Source: an uncultured Paracoccaceae bacterium (GTDB lineage: Bacteria > Pseudomonadota > Alphaproteobacteria > Rhodobacterales > Rhodobacteraceae). Taken from it: 64,000 bases of DNA. Below are positions 45,844 to 55,274 of the stretch, piece after piece. Within the stretch, counting starts at the first letter, position 1. The number at the start of each line of letters is the position of its first letter. A program made the position numbers and the translations under genes. The notes under the pieces were generated by a model that was not told the origin of the DNA, did no database searches, and saw only the letters and a list, made by a program, of their open reading frames with translations. The stretch lies in NCBI GenBank assembly GCA_938092015.1, contig CALKOT010000005.1, positions 1-64,000 on the forward strand, written 5' to 3'.

Positions 45844-45861
45844 GGTTTCACACGTGAAACC
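45844..45861. promoter_or_regulatory. Palindrome GGTTTCACACGTGAAACC
   Basis: 8-bp perfect arms around AC, eleven bases after the cyclodeaminase stop. Not a canonical parS (which lacks the two-base spacer). A further half-like GGTTTCACAC occurs near 45912, upstream of the SDR gene. Confidence 0.4.
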
Positions 45862-46074
45862 AAAGCTATCCCTCTGAAGTTACATAATAATAAGGTTGCG
45901 TTAACCTTTGAGGTTTCACACTACATGCCTCGATGCCCTTGAAGGGCAATATGCGCCGGGGCGTCCAGATCACCAGCAAGCCAGCCCAGATCGTCCCTGT
46001 CGAACCTGATCGATTTGACGGTGCGGACCGAATACGCCATTTCGAAGCCCAGAGATTATCGGGGCAACGCTGTC

Positions 46075-46917
46075 ATGTCGCAAAAAACCATGCTGATCAC
46101 CGGCTGTTCAAGTGGCATCGGCCACGAGGCGGCGCATGAGCTGCATAGACGTGGCTGGCGCGTTTTCGCGACCTGCCGCAAGGCCGAGGACGCCGTGCGG
46201 CTGGAAAGTGAAGGTCTGGAAAGCTGGGCGTTGGACTATGCCGATGAGGCGAGCGTTGCAGCAGGCGCGGCTGAGGCGTTGTCGCGGTGCAATGGCAAAC
46301 TGGACGCTCTTTTCAACAACGGCGCCTACGCGCTGCCCGGCCCAATGGAGGACGTGCCAAGGGACGGTCTGCGGGCAATCTTTGAAGCGAATGTCCTTGG
46401 CCCTCACCAACTGACCGCCGCAGTCCTGCCTGCGATGCGCGCCGCGGGATCGGGTAGGGTGATCAACTGCTCATCCGTCCTCGGCATGGTCGGCGTGCCC
46501 TATCGCGGTCCGTACAACGCCACAAAGTTCGCGTTGGAGGGGATGACAGACACCTTGAGGAGGGAGCTGACCGACAGCCCGATCCACATCATCCTGATAG
46601 AACCTGGCCCAATCCGCACGCCATTTCGCAGGAATGCGCGCGGACCGTTTGAACGGTGGATGAAACCCCAGCGCGAAGGATCATCCCACCCCCAGCACAT
46701 GTGGGACGAAGTTGAGAGACGCCTCTACAAGGACAAAAAAAAGAACGCCAAGTTCGAACTGCCGCCTTCCGCCGTCACCGCAAAACTGGTGCGCGCGTTA
46801 GAGGCGGACAGCCCCAAGCCCCGGTATTTTGTGACAACGCCGACCTATGGCGCAGACGTGCTGCGCCGCGTGTTATCTACGCGGATGCTGGACCGAGTGA
46901 TTGGCGGCAGGCAGTAA
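46075..46917 (+). CDS. SDR-family oxidoreductase
   Basis: A 280-residue classical SDR: TGCSSGIGHEAAHELHRRGW for cofactor, FNNGAYALPGPMEDVP, the catalytic Ser in INCSSVLGMVG and YNATKFALEG for Tyr/Lys, then PGPIRTPFRRNA. It resembles retinol/steroid-type SDRs. Substrate unknown. The ATG is 20 codons inside the longest frame because MSQKTMLITG is the family start. Confidence 0.85.
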   Translation: MSQKTMLITGCSSGIGHEAAHELHRRGWRVFATCRKAEDAVRLESEGLESWALDYADEASVAAGAAEALSRCNGKLDALFNNGAYALPGPMEDVPRDGLRAIFEANVLGPHQLTAAVLPAMRAAGSGRVINCSSVLGMVGVPYRGPYNATKFALEGMTDTLRRELTDSPIHIILIEPGPIRTPFRRNARGPFERWMKPQREGSSHPQHMWDEVERRLYKDKKKNAKFELPPSAVTAKLVRALEADSPKPRYFVTTPTYGADVLRRVLSTRMLDRVIGGRQ

Positions 46918-46928
46918 GGCGCCTGTGA

Positions 46929-47006
46929 TCAAGCGTTTCTCGACGCCCCAAAAAGGCCAAGGCCAAAGGTGACGGCGGCGACGGGGATAGCGGATACGAA
47001 CAGCAT
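46929..47006 (-). CDS. 25-residue hydrophobic peptide under an FNR box
   Basis: MLFVSAIPVAAVTFGLGLFG followed by ASRNA: a single hydrophobic helix with a basic end, so probably an inner-membrane micropeptide. AAAGGAAAG precedes the ATG by four bases, an excellent ribosome binding site. An exact FNR box is centred about 70 bases upstream, with a plausible -10 (CTTATT) between. No known family recognised. Strong signals on so short a frame argue for real expression. Confidence 0.55.
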   Translation of the reverse strand: MLFVSAIPVAAVTFGLGLFGASRNA

Positions 47007-47068
47007 GGATCTTTCCTTTCATCTGATGCGACCAGAGAAAGGAATAAGTCTGTCTTAGTGGCTGGACC

Positions 47069-47082
47069 TTGATCGAGATCAA
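47069..47082. promoter_or_regulatory. FNR/FnrL box
   Basis: TTGATCGAGATCAA matches TTGAT-N4-ATCAA exactly and is extended to CCTTGATC GA GATCAAGG. With the -10 candidate at 47043-47048 (minus strand), the start would fall about 40 bases from the box centre, the class II activator position. DUF1203 ends on one side, so the 25-residue peptide is the only downstream target. Confidence 0.75.
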
Positions 47083-47097
47083 GGCCCAGCCAGATAT

Positions 47098-47565
47098 TCA
47101 GGCCCGCGTCACCTTGCCAGCGAAGCAGCCATGTTTTGCAAAATGGACGTGGCAATACGCAACCTCATCATCGGCGAAAGCCTCTTTCAGCCGCTTGTCC
47201 AGATCAGCGCCGTCAAGCACGTCTCCATCCACGATCAAATCCGCCCCGCTGAACATCCTGAGTGAGATGAGGCGAGACCGGATCATGTCTGGCACTTCGC
47301 CGGGTTGAAGCATGACCTGTGCTGCGCCTTTCGTGACATAGACCGCATGGCTGGACTGATAAGGACTGTTCGCTGGCTGATGTTGGTGGTTGGTCAGAAT
47401 GACCGTCTCGCCAATGTCTGCGTCCTTCATGCTGACGCGGTAGGGATAGCCCGGCGCCGATTTTACAGTGGTGCGAATGGCGTTTCGGGTCGCCAGCTCA
47501 TCATCGCTGAGGTCGAAAAGCGATGCGAAGTCCTCGCCAGGCAGGGAGTGGATTTGGAACGTCAT
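47098..47565 (-). CDS. DUF1203 protein
   Basis: A 155-residue protein matching DUF1203: FQIHSLPGEDFASLFDLSDD at the start, DADIGETVILTNHQHQPANS, PYQSSHAVYVTKGAAQVM and CHVHFAKHGCFAGKVTRA at the end. Function unknown. Divergent from the Zur-controlled GTPase gene. Confidence 0.85.
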   Translation of the reverse strand: MTFQIHSLPGEDFASLFDLSDDELATRNAIRTTVKSAPGYPYRVSMKDADIGETVILTNHQHQPANSPYQSSHAVYVTKGAAQVMLQPGEVPDMIRSRLISLRMFSGADLIVDGDVLDGADLDKRLKEAFADDEVAYCHVHFAKHGCFAGKVTRA

Positions 47566-47716
47566 TTCGGTCTCCGGTTATGTGATGGAGACGGGATACC
47601 TGCAGCGTTGAGGTCCTGCGACCCGGATGGCGCCGCAGGAAATGGGTGGACCGGCCTTTGCGACGTAGCGGTCTTCGCACGGGCACTTAAGGGCCCAGGG
47701 ATAATGCTTGAAATAA

Positions 47717-47734
47717 GTAATGTTATAACATTAC
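47717..47734. promoter_or_regulatory. Zur box
   Basis: GTAATGTTATAACATTAC is a perfect 18-bp palindrome with the ATGTTATAACAT core of zinc uptake regulator sites. A -35-like TTGAAA at 47708-47713 and a -10-like TTACAA at 47731-47736 place it over the promoter, so zinc-bound Zur would block transcription of the GTPase gene. Confidence 0.85.
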
Positions 47735-47843
47735 AAAATAGAACTTGCGAATGTACCGGACTCAGGCGGGGCAAAGCCTGCATAGAAATCCGGTTCGTTG
47801 GCGAAAATTGATGAAATGCAGCTGCCAGATAAGCGAGCCCCTC

Positions 47844-49067
47844 ATGATCACGGCAGAACAGCGTCTCCCCGTAACCGTCCTTTCCGGCTTTCTTGGCGCA
47901 GGCAAAACAACATTGTTGAACCGCGTACTCAACAATCGCGATGGACATCGCGTTGCGGTGATCGTCAACGACATGTCTGAGGTGAATATCGACGCTGATC
48001 TTGTCCGTGCAGAGACAGAGCTTAGCCGCACAGACGAGACACTGGTTGAGATGTCCAACGGGTGTATTTGCTGCACTCTGCGCGATGATCTGCTGGCTGA
48101 AGTGCGTCGTCTCGCCGCCGAGGGGCGCTTTGACTATCTGCTCATCGAATCCACGGGGATATCTGAGCCGCTGCCGGTGGCGACGACATTCGAATTTCGC
48201 GATGAGGACGGTCAAAGCCTGTCTGACGTCGCCCGGCTCGACACCATGGCGACGGTTGTGGATGCAGTGAACCTGCTGAATGACTTTTCCAGCCACGACT
48301 TCCTTGCCGACCGGGGAGAGACGATGGGAGAGGGCGATGAACGGACGCTGGTGAATCTGCTGACCGATCAGATTGAGTTTGCTGACGTTATCATTCTGAA
48401 CAAGGTGGATGATGCTGGGCCGCAAAAAGTCGACGCCGCGCGCAAGATCATTCGCAGTTTGAACGGTGACGCCAAGATCATCGAGGCGAACCATTCGGAT
48501 ATCCCAGCAGGCCGTGTCCTCAACACGGGTCTCTTTGACTTTGAAAAGGCCCACGATCATCCGATGTGGGCGAAGGAACTTTACGGCTTTGCCGATCACA
48601 CGCCGGAAACCGAAGAATATGGCGTGACCAGCTTCGTCTATCGCGCGCGTCAGCCGTTCGTCCCGGAAAAGATCATGGCCGTCCTGAATGGCGAGATACC
48701 GGGCGTGATCCGGGCCAAAGGCCATTTCTGGTTTGCGACACGGCCTGACTGGGTTGCGGAATTTTCGCTGGCGGGCGCGTTGTCGTCGGTCAAGCCGCTT
48801 GGTACGTGGTGGGCGTCTGTCCCCAAGGATCGTTGGCCAGATGATGAACGGACCCAGGCCTAAATGGTGGACAAATGGCAGGAACCCTGGGGCGATCGCC
48901 GTCAAGAGATCGTCTTTATCGGCGCCGGGATCGACTGGCCGACGTTAACCGCGCGACTTGATGCGGCGCTTTTGCCGGAAGATGTGGCATTGCGCTTGAG
49001 TGATCTACCGGACCTTGCCGATCCGTTCCCAGTTTGGCGGCGAACGCCGGTTTCGGAAAACGCTTAG
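47844..49067 (+). pseudogene. COG0523 (CobW/ZigA-type) zinc metallochaperone GTPase gene with an in-frame TAA
   Basis: The G3E GTPase reads [20 protein letters not shown] (P-loop), NGCICC (metal motif), ESTGISEP and LNKVD, in the order of COG0523 proteins that deliver zinc under starvation. A TAA at 48861-48863 ends the frame after DDERTQA, yet the same frame goes on MVDKWQEPWGDRRQEIVFIG to DPFPVW, the normal CobW_C ending. The intact gene would encode about 407 residues. The truncated product keeps the G domain but loses the last 67 residues. One substitution could restore the frame. Zur control fits the zinc role. Confidence 0.85.
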
Positions 49068-49080
49068 CGTTCGGCGTTTT
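49057..49080 (+). terminator. Terminator after the COG0523 gene
   Basis: AAAACGC TTAGCGTTCG GCGTTTT: a 7-bp stem ending in T4, overlapping the stop codon region of the GTPase gene. A smaller AACGCT/AGCGTT pair lies inside it. Confidence 0.6.
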
Positions 49081-49086
49081 GTATTA

Positions 49087-49118
49087 GGCCAAGGTGGGTT
49101 TGGTGAACCCACTTGGCC
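49087..49118. terminator. Hairpin between convergent GTPase and purH genes
   Basis: GGCCAAGGTGGGTT TGGTG AACCCACTTGGCC: a 13-bp stem with one bulged G. It sits 34 bases before the end of purH and probably ends its transcript or stabilises its 3' end. Confidence 0.6.
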
Positions 49119-49151
49119 AGAATGCGCCTCGGGCGGCGAATGCGGTGGGCT

Positions 49152-50738
49152 TTAATGCCTAAAGTGGCGCATCCCGGTTAACACCATCGCCAACCCCAAC
49201 TCATTCGCGGCTGCGATCACCTCATCGTCACGCATTGATCCGCCGGGCTGGATCAGCGCTGTGGCACCAGCCTCCGCCGCTGTGATAAGGCCATCTGCGA
49301 AGGGAAAGAAAGCGTCTGAGGCGACGACGGCGCCTTTGACCAGGCTCTTGGACAGACCCATTGCCTCAGCCATATCCTCACCTTTGCAGGCAGCGATGCG
49401 GGTGCTGTCGACGCGGCTCATCTGACCGGCGCCGACGCCGACTGTCGCGCCGTTCTTCGCGTAGATGATCGCGTTGGATTTGACGTGCTTTGCAACAGTC
49501 CAAGCGAACAACAGATCTTTCAGTTCAGCATCCGTTGGCGCGCGTTTGGTGGCGACTTTCAACTCATCCGCTGAGATGCGACCGTTATCGCGATCCTGAG
49601 ACAGGTATCCGCCCGCAACCTGCCGCCAAGTGAGGCCGGGGGCCGATGGGTCGGGCAGCGCGCCAGTGGTCAGCAGACGCAGGTTTTTCTTCTTTGCGAA
49701 GACCGCTTTTGCTGCATCGTCGGCGTCAGGGGCGATCACAACTTCGGTGAAGATCTCGACGATTTTTTCCGCTGTTGCGCCGTCCAACGTCTGGTTCAGC
49801 GCGATGATGCCGCCAAAGGCAGAGGTGCGGTCGCAGTCGAAGGCGCGCTCATAAGCTTCGGCCAAAGTCGCGCCTGTGGCTACCCCACAAGGATTGGCGT
49901 GTTTGATGATGGCGCAGGCGGGACCGTTGGTGGGGTCAAATTCAGCCGCCAGTTCAAACGCGGCGTCAGTGTCGTTGATGTTGTTGTACGACAGCTCTTT
50001 GCCCTGATGCTGGGTTGCGGTGGACACACCTGGGCGGTCGGATCCGTCAGTGTAGAACGCCGCTGACTGGTGCGGGTTTTCGCCGTATCTCAGCGTCTGC
50101 GCCAGCGTTCCTGCGACAGCGCGGCGGCGTGGGGCGGCCTCTCCAATCGCGCTCGCCATCCAGGTGGACACGGCAGCGTCATAGGCGGCGGTGCGGGCGT
50201 AGGCGATTTGTGCCTGGCGCTGGCGGAACGCGAGGGATGGGCCCCCTGCGTCCATTTCTTCAAGCACCGCGCTGTAGTCTTCGGCATCAACCACCACAGT
50301 AACGAAGGCGTGGTTCTTCGATGCTGCGCGGATCATTGCAGGGCCGCCGATGTCGATGTTCTCAATACAGTCGTCATACCCAGCGCCCGCCGCCACGGTC
50401 GCCTCAAAGGGGTAAAGATTGACGACCAGCAGATCGATGGCTTCAATCCCATGCTCATCCATCGACGCCTGATGGCCAGCATCATCGCGCAGGGACAAAA
50501 GCCCGCCATGCACCATCGGGTGTAGCGTTTTGACCCGACCGTCCATCATCTCAGGGAAGCCGGTCAGATCAGCGACATCGCGTACAGCCAGCCCGGCATC
50601 GCGCAGCGCCTTCGCCGTGCCGCCGGTGGAGACGAGGTCAACGCCGCGGTCTGCCAATGCCTTGCCGAACTCGATCAGGCCGGTTTTATCGGAAACAGAG
50701 ATGAGGGCGCGCTTGATAGGCGCGGGCTGATTGGTCAT
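49152..50738 (-). CDS. purH: Bifunctional AICAR transformylase/IMP cyclohydrolase
   Basis: A 528-residue enzyme for the last two steps of IMP synthesis. The N-terminal cyclohydrolase domain starts [20 protein letters not shown] and has [15 protein letters not shown]. The C-terminal transformylase domain has [23 protein letters not shown] and [11 protein letters not shown]. The ATG at [11 protein letters not shown] is used. Last gene of the htpX-rsmB-heparinase-purH series. Confidence 0.96.
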   Translation of the reverse strand: MTNQPAPIKRALISVSDKTGLIEFGKALADRGVDLVSTGGTAKALRDAGLAVRDVADLTGFPEMMDGRVKTLHPMVHGGLLSLRDDAGHQASMDEHGIEAIDLLVVNLYPFEATVAAGAGYDDCIENIDIGGPAMIRAASKNHAFVTVVVDAEDYSAVLEEMDAGGPSLAFRQRQAQIAYARTAAYDAAVSTWMASAIGEAAPRRRAVAGTLAQTLRYGENPHQSAAFYTDGSDRPGVSTATQHQGKELSYNNINDTDAAFELAAEFDPTNGPACAIIKHANPCGVATGATLAEAYERAFDCDRTSAFGGIIALNQTLDGATAEKIVEIFTEVVIAPDADDAAKAVFAKKKNLRLLTTGALPDPSAPGLTWRQVAGGYLSQDRDNGRISADELKVATKRAPTDAELKDLLFAWTVAKHVKSNAIIYAKNGATVGVGAGQMSRVDSTRIAACKGEDMAEAMGLSKSLVKGAVVASDAFFPFADGLITAAEAGATALIQPGGSMRDDEVIAAANELGLAMVLTGMRHFRH

Positions 50739-50772
50739 GGCGGTCGCTCCAGTTATGGGCCGCCAGACGGGA

Positions 50773-52518
50773 TCAGGTGTCGGCGGCGGCGGTCTCAGCC
50801 AGATCGCGCGGGGCCGGTTTATTCGGCTCAGCCCGGCGAAAGGCCCATTTGACGACGCCGGAATACTCTTTCGCTTCGCCCCTGACCACGATCTGTTTTG
50901 TCGCGCGTGGGCGGACGCGGCGATCATCGAGGAAAACGCTGTCTTCGATGGTCAGATCACCCCCCAGCTGGCGCATGACCCAAAGATCGCCAGTGGGCGG
51001 GCGCAGACGCACGGCGCTACCGGCAAGGAACACGTCTGCTTCAACATCGGGGTGCAGGTGGAACCGGATGATGAAGGGAATCGCCATCTTGTCCATCCGC
51101 CCCGCTGCGATATCAAAGGCCGATTGGGGCCCCGGACCAATGGCGGCGACGTTGTCCTCACCCCGGAAATCACCGCCATCCGCCGTCAGGATCAGGCGTC
51201 TCTGATGGATCAGGCCGTGCGTGGCGAGGTAACCGTCATGGCTGGCGATCAGGCGCACGCCGGTCGCGTCTTCTTCGCGTGTACAGCTGATTTCGCGCGC
51301 GCCGCCCAGCAATCGGGGCGCGCCGGTCTTGCGGGTGATCAGACGGGAAGACGACATGTCTTCGATCGTCAATCCGCTATGCGCCGCCGTTGCGCGCGAT
51401 GCCGTACGCCATTCATCGCCGAAGGCTGCGCCAGGACCACAATTGATGATCATCAGTCGTCGGCCGACGGAGGCTTCAAAGCAGAAGGCGCTGGCATGAA
51501 ATCCGACCGCTTCGTCGCCTTTGCCAACCACGCCGCCGTCGAAGACGACGGTTGAGCGGGCGGTTGAGATGCGGTGAAAGCCCATGCATTCGTGGATGCG
51601 CATCGTGGGTCGGATGCCCGACGCGACCAGCGCTCGATCGATGCGTTCGGGGTCGCCGCCGCCGCCACCATGAAAGCGGGTGAGCGATCCGTCGCCCATC
51701 CGCATGGCGCGAATGGCGGGGGCGATGCGGGCCAGCGCGTCGGTATGACCCGAGGAAGGCTCAATTCCGTTTTCGCGAAGGGATTGCGCGGCCCATACCA
51801 AAATCGCGAAGACCTCAAACAGATCTTCGGGGCTGCGGCTGGAAAGGCCTCCATCTGCGCCGATATTCGTGCAGCCTGTTTTGTCGAGGGCGCGGACGCC
51901 TTCCTTCATCACCCCCCCGCCAGCGCCTTCCAGCGCGAGGCCAGCGTAGATCAACCCAGCGGCGGCTTGAAAGCGCGGCAGGCCTTCGGGCGCCGACGAC
52001 CATCGACGACGCAAAAACCGGGTTTGCCGCCCGAGTGAGCGGAAAAACGCCTTGGATTTCACCGATCCGGCGCCATTCAGCAAGACCGGCGCATGGCAGA
52101 TCCAGCGAGCAAGTCGGCGACCAGTCAGATCTGGTCGCCAGCCGGGGCCTTTGCCCGCGCCATAAAGGCTGATCCAGTCGAACAGCCAACTGATCAGCTT
52201 GGCGCGATCGGCAGGCTCAGACGCGGCGACGGCATGGTCCAGCCAGTCAAAACCTTGCAGTGCGTTTTCCCAGTTGGGGGAAGGTGGCGAAATCGTCCAC
52301 GGCGTTTGATCGCGCGCCTCAACCATCCCGCCGCCAAGACGAAACAGGCCAGAGGCAAGCTGCCGCGCGATCAGATCATCACCAGTCCATAATGGTTCGG
52401 GGCTGGTTACCACGCCGGATGTTGAGCGACCAACCAGACTTAGACGCGCGTGGAGACGATCCGCCCACACAGGGCGATTCTCCATAGGCTCGGGGGCGCG
52501 TGACGCCTTTTTTGCCAT
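50773..52518 (-). CDS. Heparinase II/III-family protein
   Basis: A 581-residue protein with an alpha-helical toroid N-terminal half ([34 protein letters not shown]) and a beta-rich heparinase II/III-like C-terminal half ([51 protein letters not shown]). No signal peptide is evident. It is probably a polysaccharide lyase or a related non-catalytic protein; in Rhodobacteraceae it is regularly found between purH and rsmB. Substrate unknown. Confidence 0.85.
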   Translation of the reverse strand: MAKKASRAPEPMENRPVWADRLHARLSLVGRSTSGVVTSPEPLWTGDDLIARQLASGLFRLGGGMVEARDQTPWTISPPSPNWENALQGFDWLDHAVAASEPADRAKLISWLFDWISLYGAGKGPGWRPDLTGRRLARWICHAPVLLNGAGSVKSKAFFRSLGRQTRFLRRRWSSAPEGLPRFQAAAGLIYAGLALEGAGGGVMKEGVRALDKTGCTNIGADGGLSSRSPEDLFEVFAILVWAAQSLRENGIEPSSGHTDALARIAPAIRAMRMGDGSLTRFHGGGGGDPERIDRALVASGIRPTMRIHECMGFHRISTARSTVVFDGGVVGKGDEAVGFHASAFCFEASVGRRLMIINCGPGAAFGDEWRTASRATAAHSGLTIEDMSSSRLITRKTGAPRLLGGAREISCTREEDATGVRLIASHDGYLATHGLIHQRRLILTADGGDFRGEDNVAAIGPGPQSAFDIAAGRMDKMAIPFIIRFHLHPDVEADVFLAGSAVRLRPPTGDLWVMRQLGGDLTIEDSVFLDDRRVRPRATKQIVVRGEAKEYSGVVKWAFRRAEPNKPAPRDLAETAAADT

Positions 52519-52577
52519 TATCCGCTCGATTTTTCTTTTATCGTTTTGCGAATTCTACCGCTGTTCGGGTCGCCCTG

Positions 52578-53909
52578 TCACGCAGATCGTTGTGCACGAA
52601 ACGCGAAAAACCCATCCATTCCGCCGATTTCCGGCCACAAACTGGGCTTGGTGCGTAGATCGCCTTCCTCAGTGACCAGATCAGGGTCGCCAAATTCGTC
52701 AGATTGCAACGGAACATGGGTCGCGTCTGGGGTCGCCGACAAGAAGGCTGCGGCCTGATCCTCGCCTTCAGTTTTGGTCATCGAGCAGACGCAATATATC
52801 AGCGTGCCGCCTTGCGCGACACGGGCCCATGCGGCGGGGAGGAGTTTCTTTTGCAGGGCGCTGAGCGTGGCGATCTCAGCTTCCCCCCGGGTCGAAGGCA
52901 GCTCTGGATGGCGACGGACCGTGCCTGTGGCCGAGCATGGCGCATCCAACAACACCAGGTCGAACGTATCCTCCGCCCAGGTCAGGGCATCCGCAGTGAC
53001 CAGACGAGCAGTCAAGCCGGTGCGTTTCAGATTGGCTTCAACCCGCCTCATACGAGGGACCGAACTGTCAAGCGCGGTGACGTCCCAACCGGCGGCGGCC
53101 AGTTGCATGGTCTTACCGCCCGGCGCGGCGCACAGATCCAGCACCTTGCCGTTGGCAGGCGGCGCCATGCGCGCTGGCAGGGCGGCTGCAGCATCCTGCA
53201 CCCACCATTCGCCAGTCTCGTAACCTTCCAGCGAGGTGACAGCGCCGGGTCGGGTCAGGCGAACTGATCCGGTGGGAGTGACCGCGCCGCCGAGGCGTGT
53301 CGCCCAATCGGCCGCATCGGATTTCACGGTTAGATCCAGCGGCGCATCATCCAGCTGAGCTTTCAGAATCCGCAGCCCGCCCGCCTTGCCCCAGTCGGTT
53401 TTCATCCGCCGCCAGCCATCTTCGGTTGCAGAATGACGGGCATGGTTCAGCTTGGCCCAGATCGGCGCGCCTTCTTTGGCAACCTTGCGCAAGATGGCGT
53501 TGATGAACCCGGACGCCAGCGTCGTGTGCTGGCCTGCATGGGCGAGTGAGACGAGGCTGTCGACGACGCCAAAGGCGGCCTCCCCCATCACCATCAGTTC
53601 AACTACGCCAATACGCAGAATCATACGGACATCTTCGCGTGGGGGCGTGTTGGCGAACTTGTCGATCATCTGGTCCGCACTGCCGATCCAGCGCATCACC
53701 TGCTTGGCCAATGTCATCGCCCGCGCCCGGTCGGCGCCCTGCAGCGATTTCGGCAAAGCGCGCTCATCCAGCATCTCACCTTCTTCCAGCGTTGCGGTGA
53801 TCAGCTGGAGGGCGGCATTGCGAACCGCCAGTTGAGGTGATTTCAGGTCGGGCGTCTTGGGATCAGGCTTTTGTTCGGCTTTCTGACCAGCCTTGGGTTT
53901 CACTGCCAC
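52578..53909 (-). CDS. rsmB: 16S rRNA (cytosine-C5)-methyltransferase, RsmB type
   Basis: A 443-residue NusB-domain plus NOL1/NOP2/Sun-domain enzyme. The SAM motif is [16 protein letters not shown], the catalytic cysteines are in [17 protein letters not shown] and [13 protein letters not shown]. It methylates C967 of 16S rRNA in E. coli. The start overlaps the htpX end by ten bases. Confidence 0.92.
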   Translation of the reverse strand: MAVKPKAGQKAEQKPDPKTPDLKSPQLAVRNAALQLITATLEEGEMLDERALPKSLQGADRARAMTLAKQVMRWIGSADQMIDKFANTPPREDVRMILRIGVVELMVMGEAAFGVVDSLVSLAHAGQHTTLASGFINAILRKVAKEGAPIWAKLNHARHSATEDGWRRMKTDWGKAGGLRILKAQLDDAPLDLTVKSDAADWATRLGGAVTPTGSVRLTRPGAVTSLEGYETGEWWVQDAAAALPARMAPPANGKVLDLCAAPGGKTMQLAAAGWDVTALDSSVPRMRRVEANLKRTGLTARLVTADALTWAEDTFDLVLLDAPCSATGTVRRHPELPSTRGEAEIATLSALQKKLLPAAWARVAQGGTLIYCVCSMTKTEGEDQAAAFLSATPDATHVPLQSDEFGDPDLVTEEGDLRTKPSLWPEIGGMDGFFAFRAQRSA

Positions 53910-54814
53910 GGATTTTCGCTCTCGCGGTTGATAGATGGGCGGCCATAGCGCCGAGGTTCGGCTTCACGCGCATTAGTCAACGCGCGGCCCGCCATTTCTT
54001 CGAGGGCAGCGATACGATTCTCCATATTCGGATGGGTTGAAAAAAGTTTGTCTGCGCCTGAACCGTTCAGTGGGTTCATGATGAACAGATGGGCCGAAGA
54101 TGGATTACGCTCGGCGCTGTCCATTGTCACGCGGCCTGCATAGCCGCCAATCTTGCGAAGGGCGGAGGCAAGCCATAGCGGGTTGCGGCAAATCTCCGCC
54201 CCCATCTTGTCGGCGGCGTATTCGCGGGTGCGTGAGATCGTCATTTGGACGAGAGACGCAGCGATGGGCGCGAGGATCATGACCGCCAGCGCGCCGATAA
54301 TGCCGCCTGCGCCCCGGTTGCCCCGAAAAAACATCGCAAACTGTGCAAGAAACCCGATGGCGCCTGCAATCGTCGCGGCGACGGTCATGATCAGTGTGTC
54401 GCGGTTTTTGATATGCGCAAGCTCATGCGCCATGACGCCTGCAAGCTCTTCAGTCGACAGCAGTTTCATGATGCCGGTTGTCGCCGCCACAGCAGCGTTT
54501 TCCGGATTGCGGCCCGTCGCAAAGGCGTTCGGCTGATCGGAATGGATAATGTAGATCGCTGGCGTCGGCATTTCGATATTTTGCGCCAAACGTTCAACCA
54601 TATCATACAGTTCCGGCGCACCAGACCGGGTGACAGGTTCGGCGTTGTGCATCCGCAGCGCCATCTTGTCAGAGTTCCAGAACGCATACCCGTTCATGGC
54701 CAGTGCGATGATAAACGCAATTGCCGCGCCGCCCAGCCCGGCCAGCACATAGCCGATCACAAGGAACAGCGCGGTCATGGCCGCTAGCAATATCGTCGTC
54801 TTGGCATAGTTCAT
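53900..54814 (-). CDS. htpX: Zinc metalloprotease HtpX
   Basis: A 304-residue M48 inner-membrane protease for quality control of membrane proteins. Two N-terminal helices ([20 protein letters not shown] and the next), then the active-site [14 protein letters not shown] and two more helices. The family's SADKMGAE-like downstream Glu is in [14 protein letters not shown]. The ATG at [10 protein letters not shown] is used; a frame running far upstream is not real coding. Divergent from the SDHAF4-like gene. Confidence 0.95.
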   Translation of the reverse strand: MNYAKTTILLAAMTALFLVIGYVLAGLGGAAIAFIIALAMNGYAFWNSDKMALRMHNAEPVTRSGAPELYDMVERLAQNIEMPTPAIYIIHSDQPNAFATGRNPENAAVAATTGIMKLLSTEELAGVMAHELAHIKNRDTLIMTVAATIAGAIGFLAQFAMFFRGNRGAGGIIGALAVMILAPIAASLVQMTISRTREYAADKMGAEICRNPLWLASALRKIGGYAGRVTMDSAERNPSSAHLFIMNPLNGSGADKLFSTHPNMENRIAALEEMAGRALTNAREAEPRRYGRPSINRESENPWQ

Positions 54815-54878
54815 CGGTTGGTCCAGTGTTACGATAGCCAGTGTTAAGAGAGACACTATACACAGTTTCGGAGGATAT

Positions 54879-55067
54879 ATGCCCCAGCCGCCCAACGATA
54901 AAGAGCGCAGACTGGCCGAAGCCGCTGAACGCGCGCTTTTGGAAGCAAAAGAACGCAAAGAAAAGGCCAAACCACTGGATTTGCCGACAGAGCTTGGCGG
55001 CCGCGACGGACCAGAGCCGACGCGCTTTGGTGATTGGGAAAAAGACGGTGTGGTTACGGATTTTTGA
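54879..55067 (+). CDS. DUF1674 protein, succinate dehydrogenase assembly factor 4-like
   Basis: A 62-residue protein with a charged helical N-terminus ([20 protein letters not shown]) and the conserved end [19 protein letters not shown] of DUF1674/SDHAF4. Its mitochondrial relatives bind flavinylated SdhA during complex II assembly. GGAGG lies ahead of the ATG. A monocistronic gene divergent from htpX. Confidence 0.92.
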   Translation: MPQPPNDKERRLAEAAERALLEAKERKEKAKPLDLPTELGGRDGPEPTRFGDWEKDGVVTDF

Positions 55068-55274
55068 TAGACCGGGGTATTTTCAAAGCGCCATGATTTG
55101 GGCGCCTGCCTGAAAAGCTGCTCGATCTGCAGCTTGACCTTAAGTTTTGGGCGAACATGCCAAACAATCGCCCAATCGGGGTGGACGCGCGGCCTGATAC
55201 TTTTACTATCCTCGCCAGATATCGCCCCGTTCCCTACCAAAAGGGGCGAATCTTACAACGACAAGGAGAAACAC

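Noticed and set aside
45844-45861. Chromosome partition site parS
   Set aside because: The canonical site has no two-base spacer between TTTCAC and GTGAAA, and no parAB or cluster of sites is present.
47562-48905. 447-codon minus-strand frame opposite the COG0523 gene
   Set aside because: It mirrors the well-supported GTPase gene; its product is rich in Arg/His/Gln with no family features, typical of antisense frames in GC-rich genes.
53900-55240. 446-residue HtpX with a 142-residue N-terminal extension
   Set aside because: The extension reads through the divergent SDHAF4-like gene and has no family similarity; the ATG at 54814 gives the normal HtpX N-terminus.
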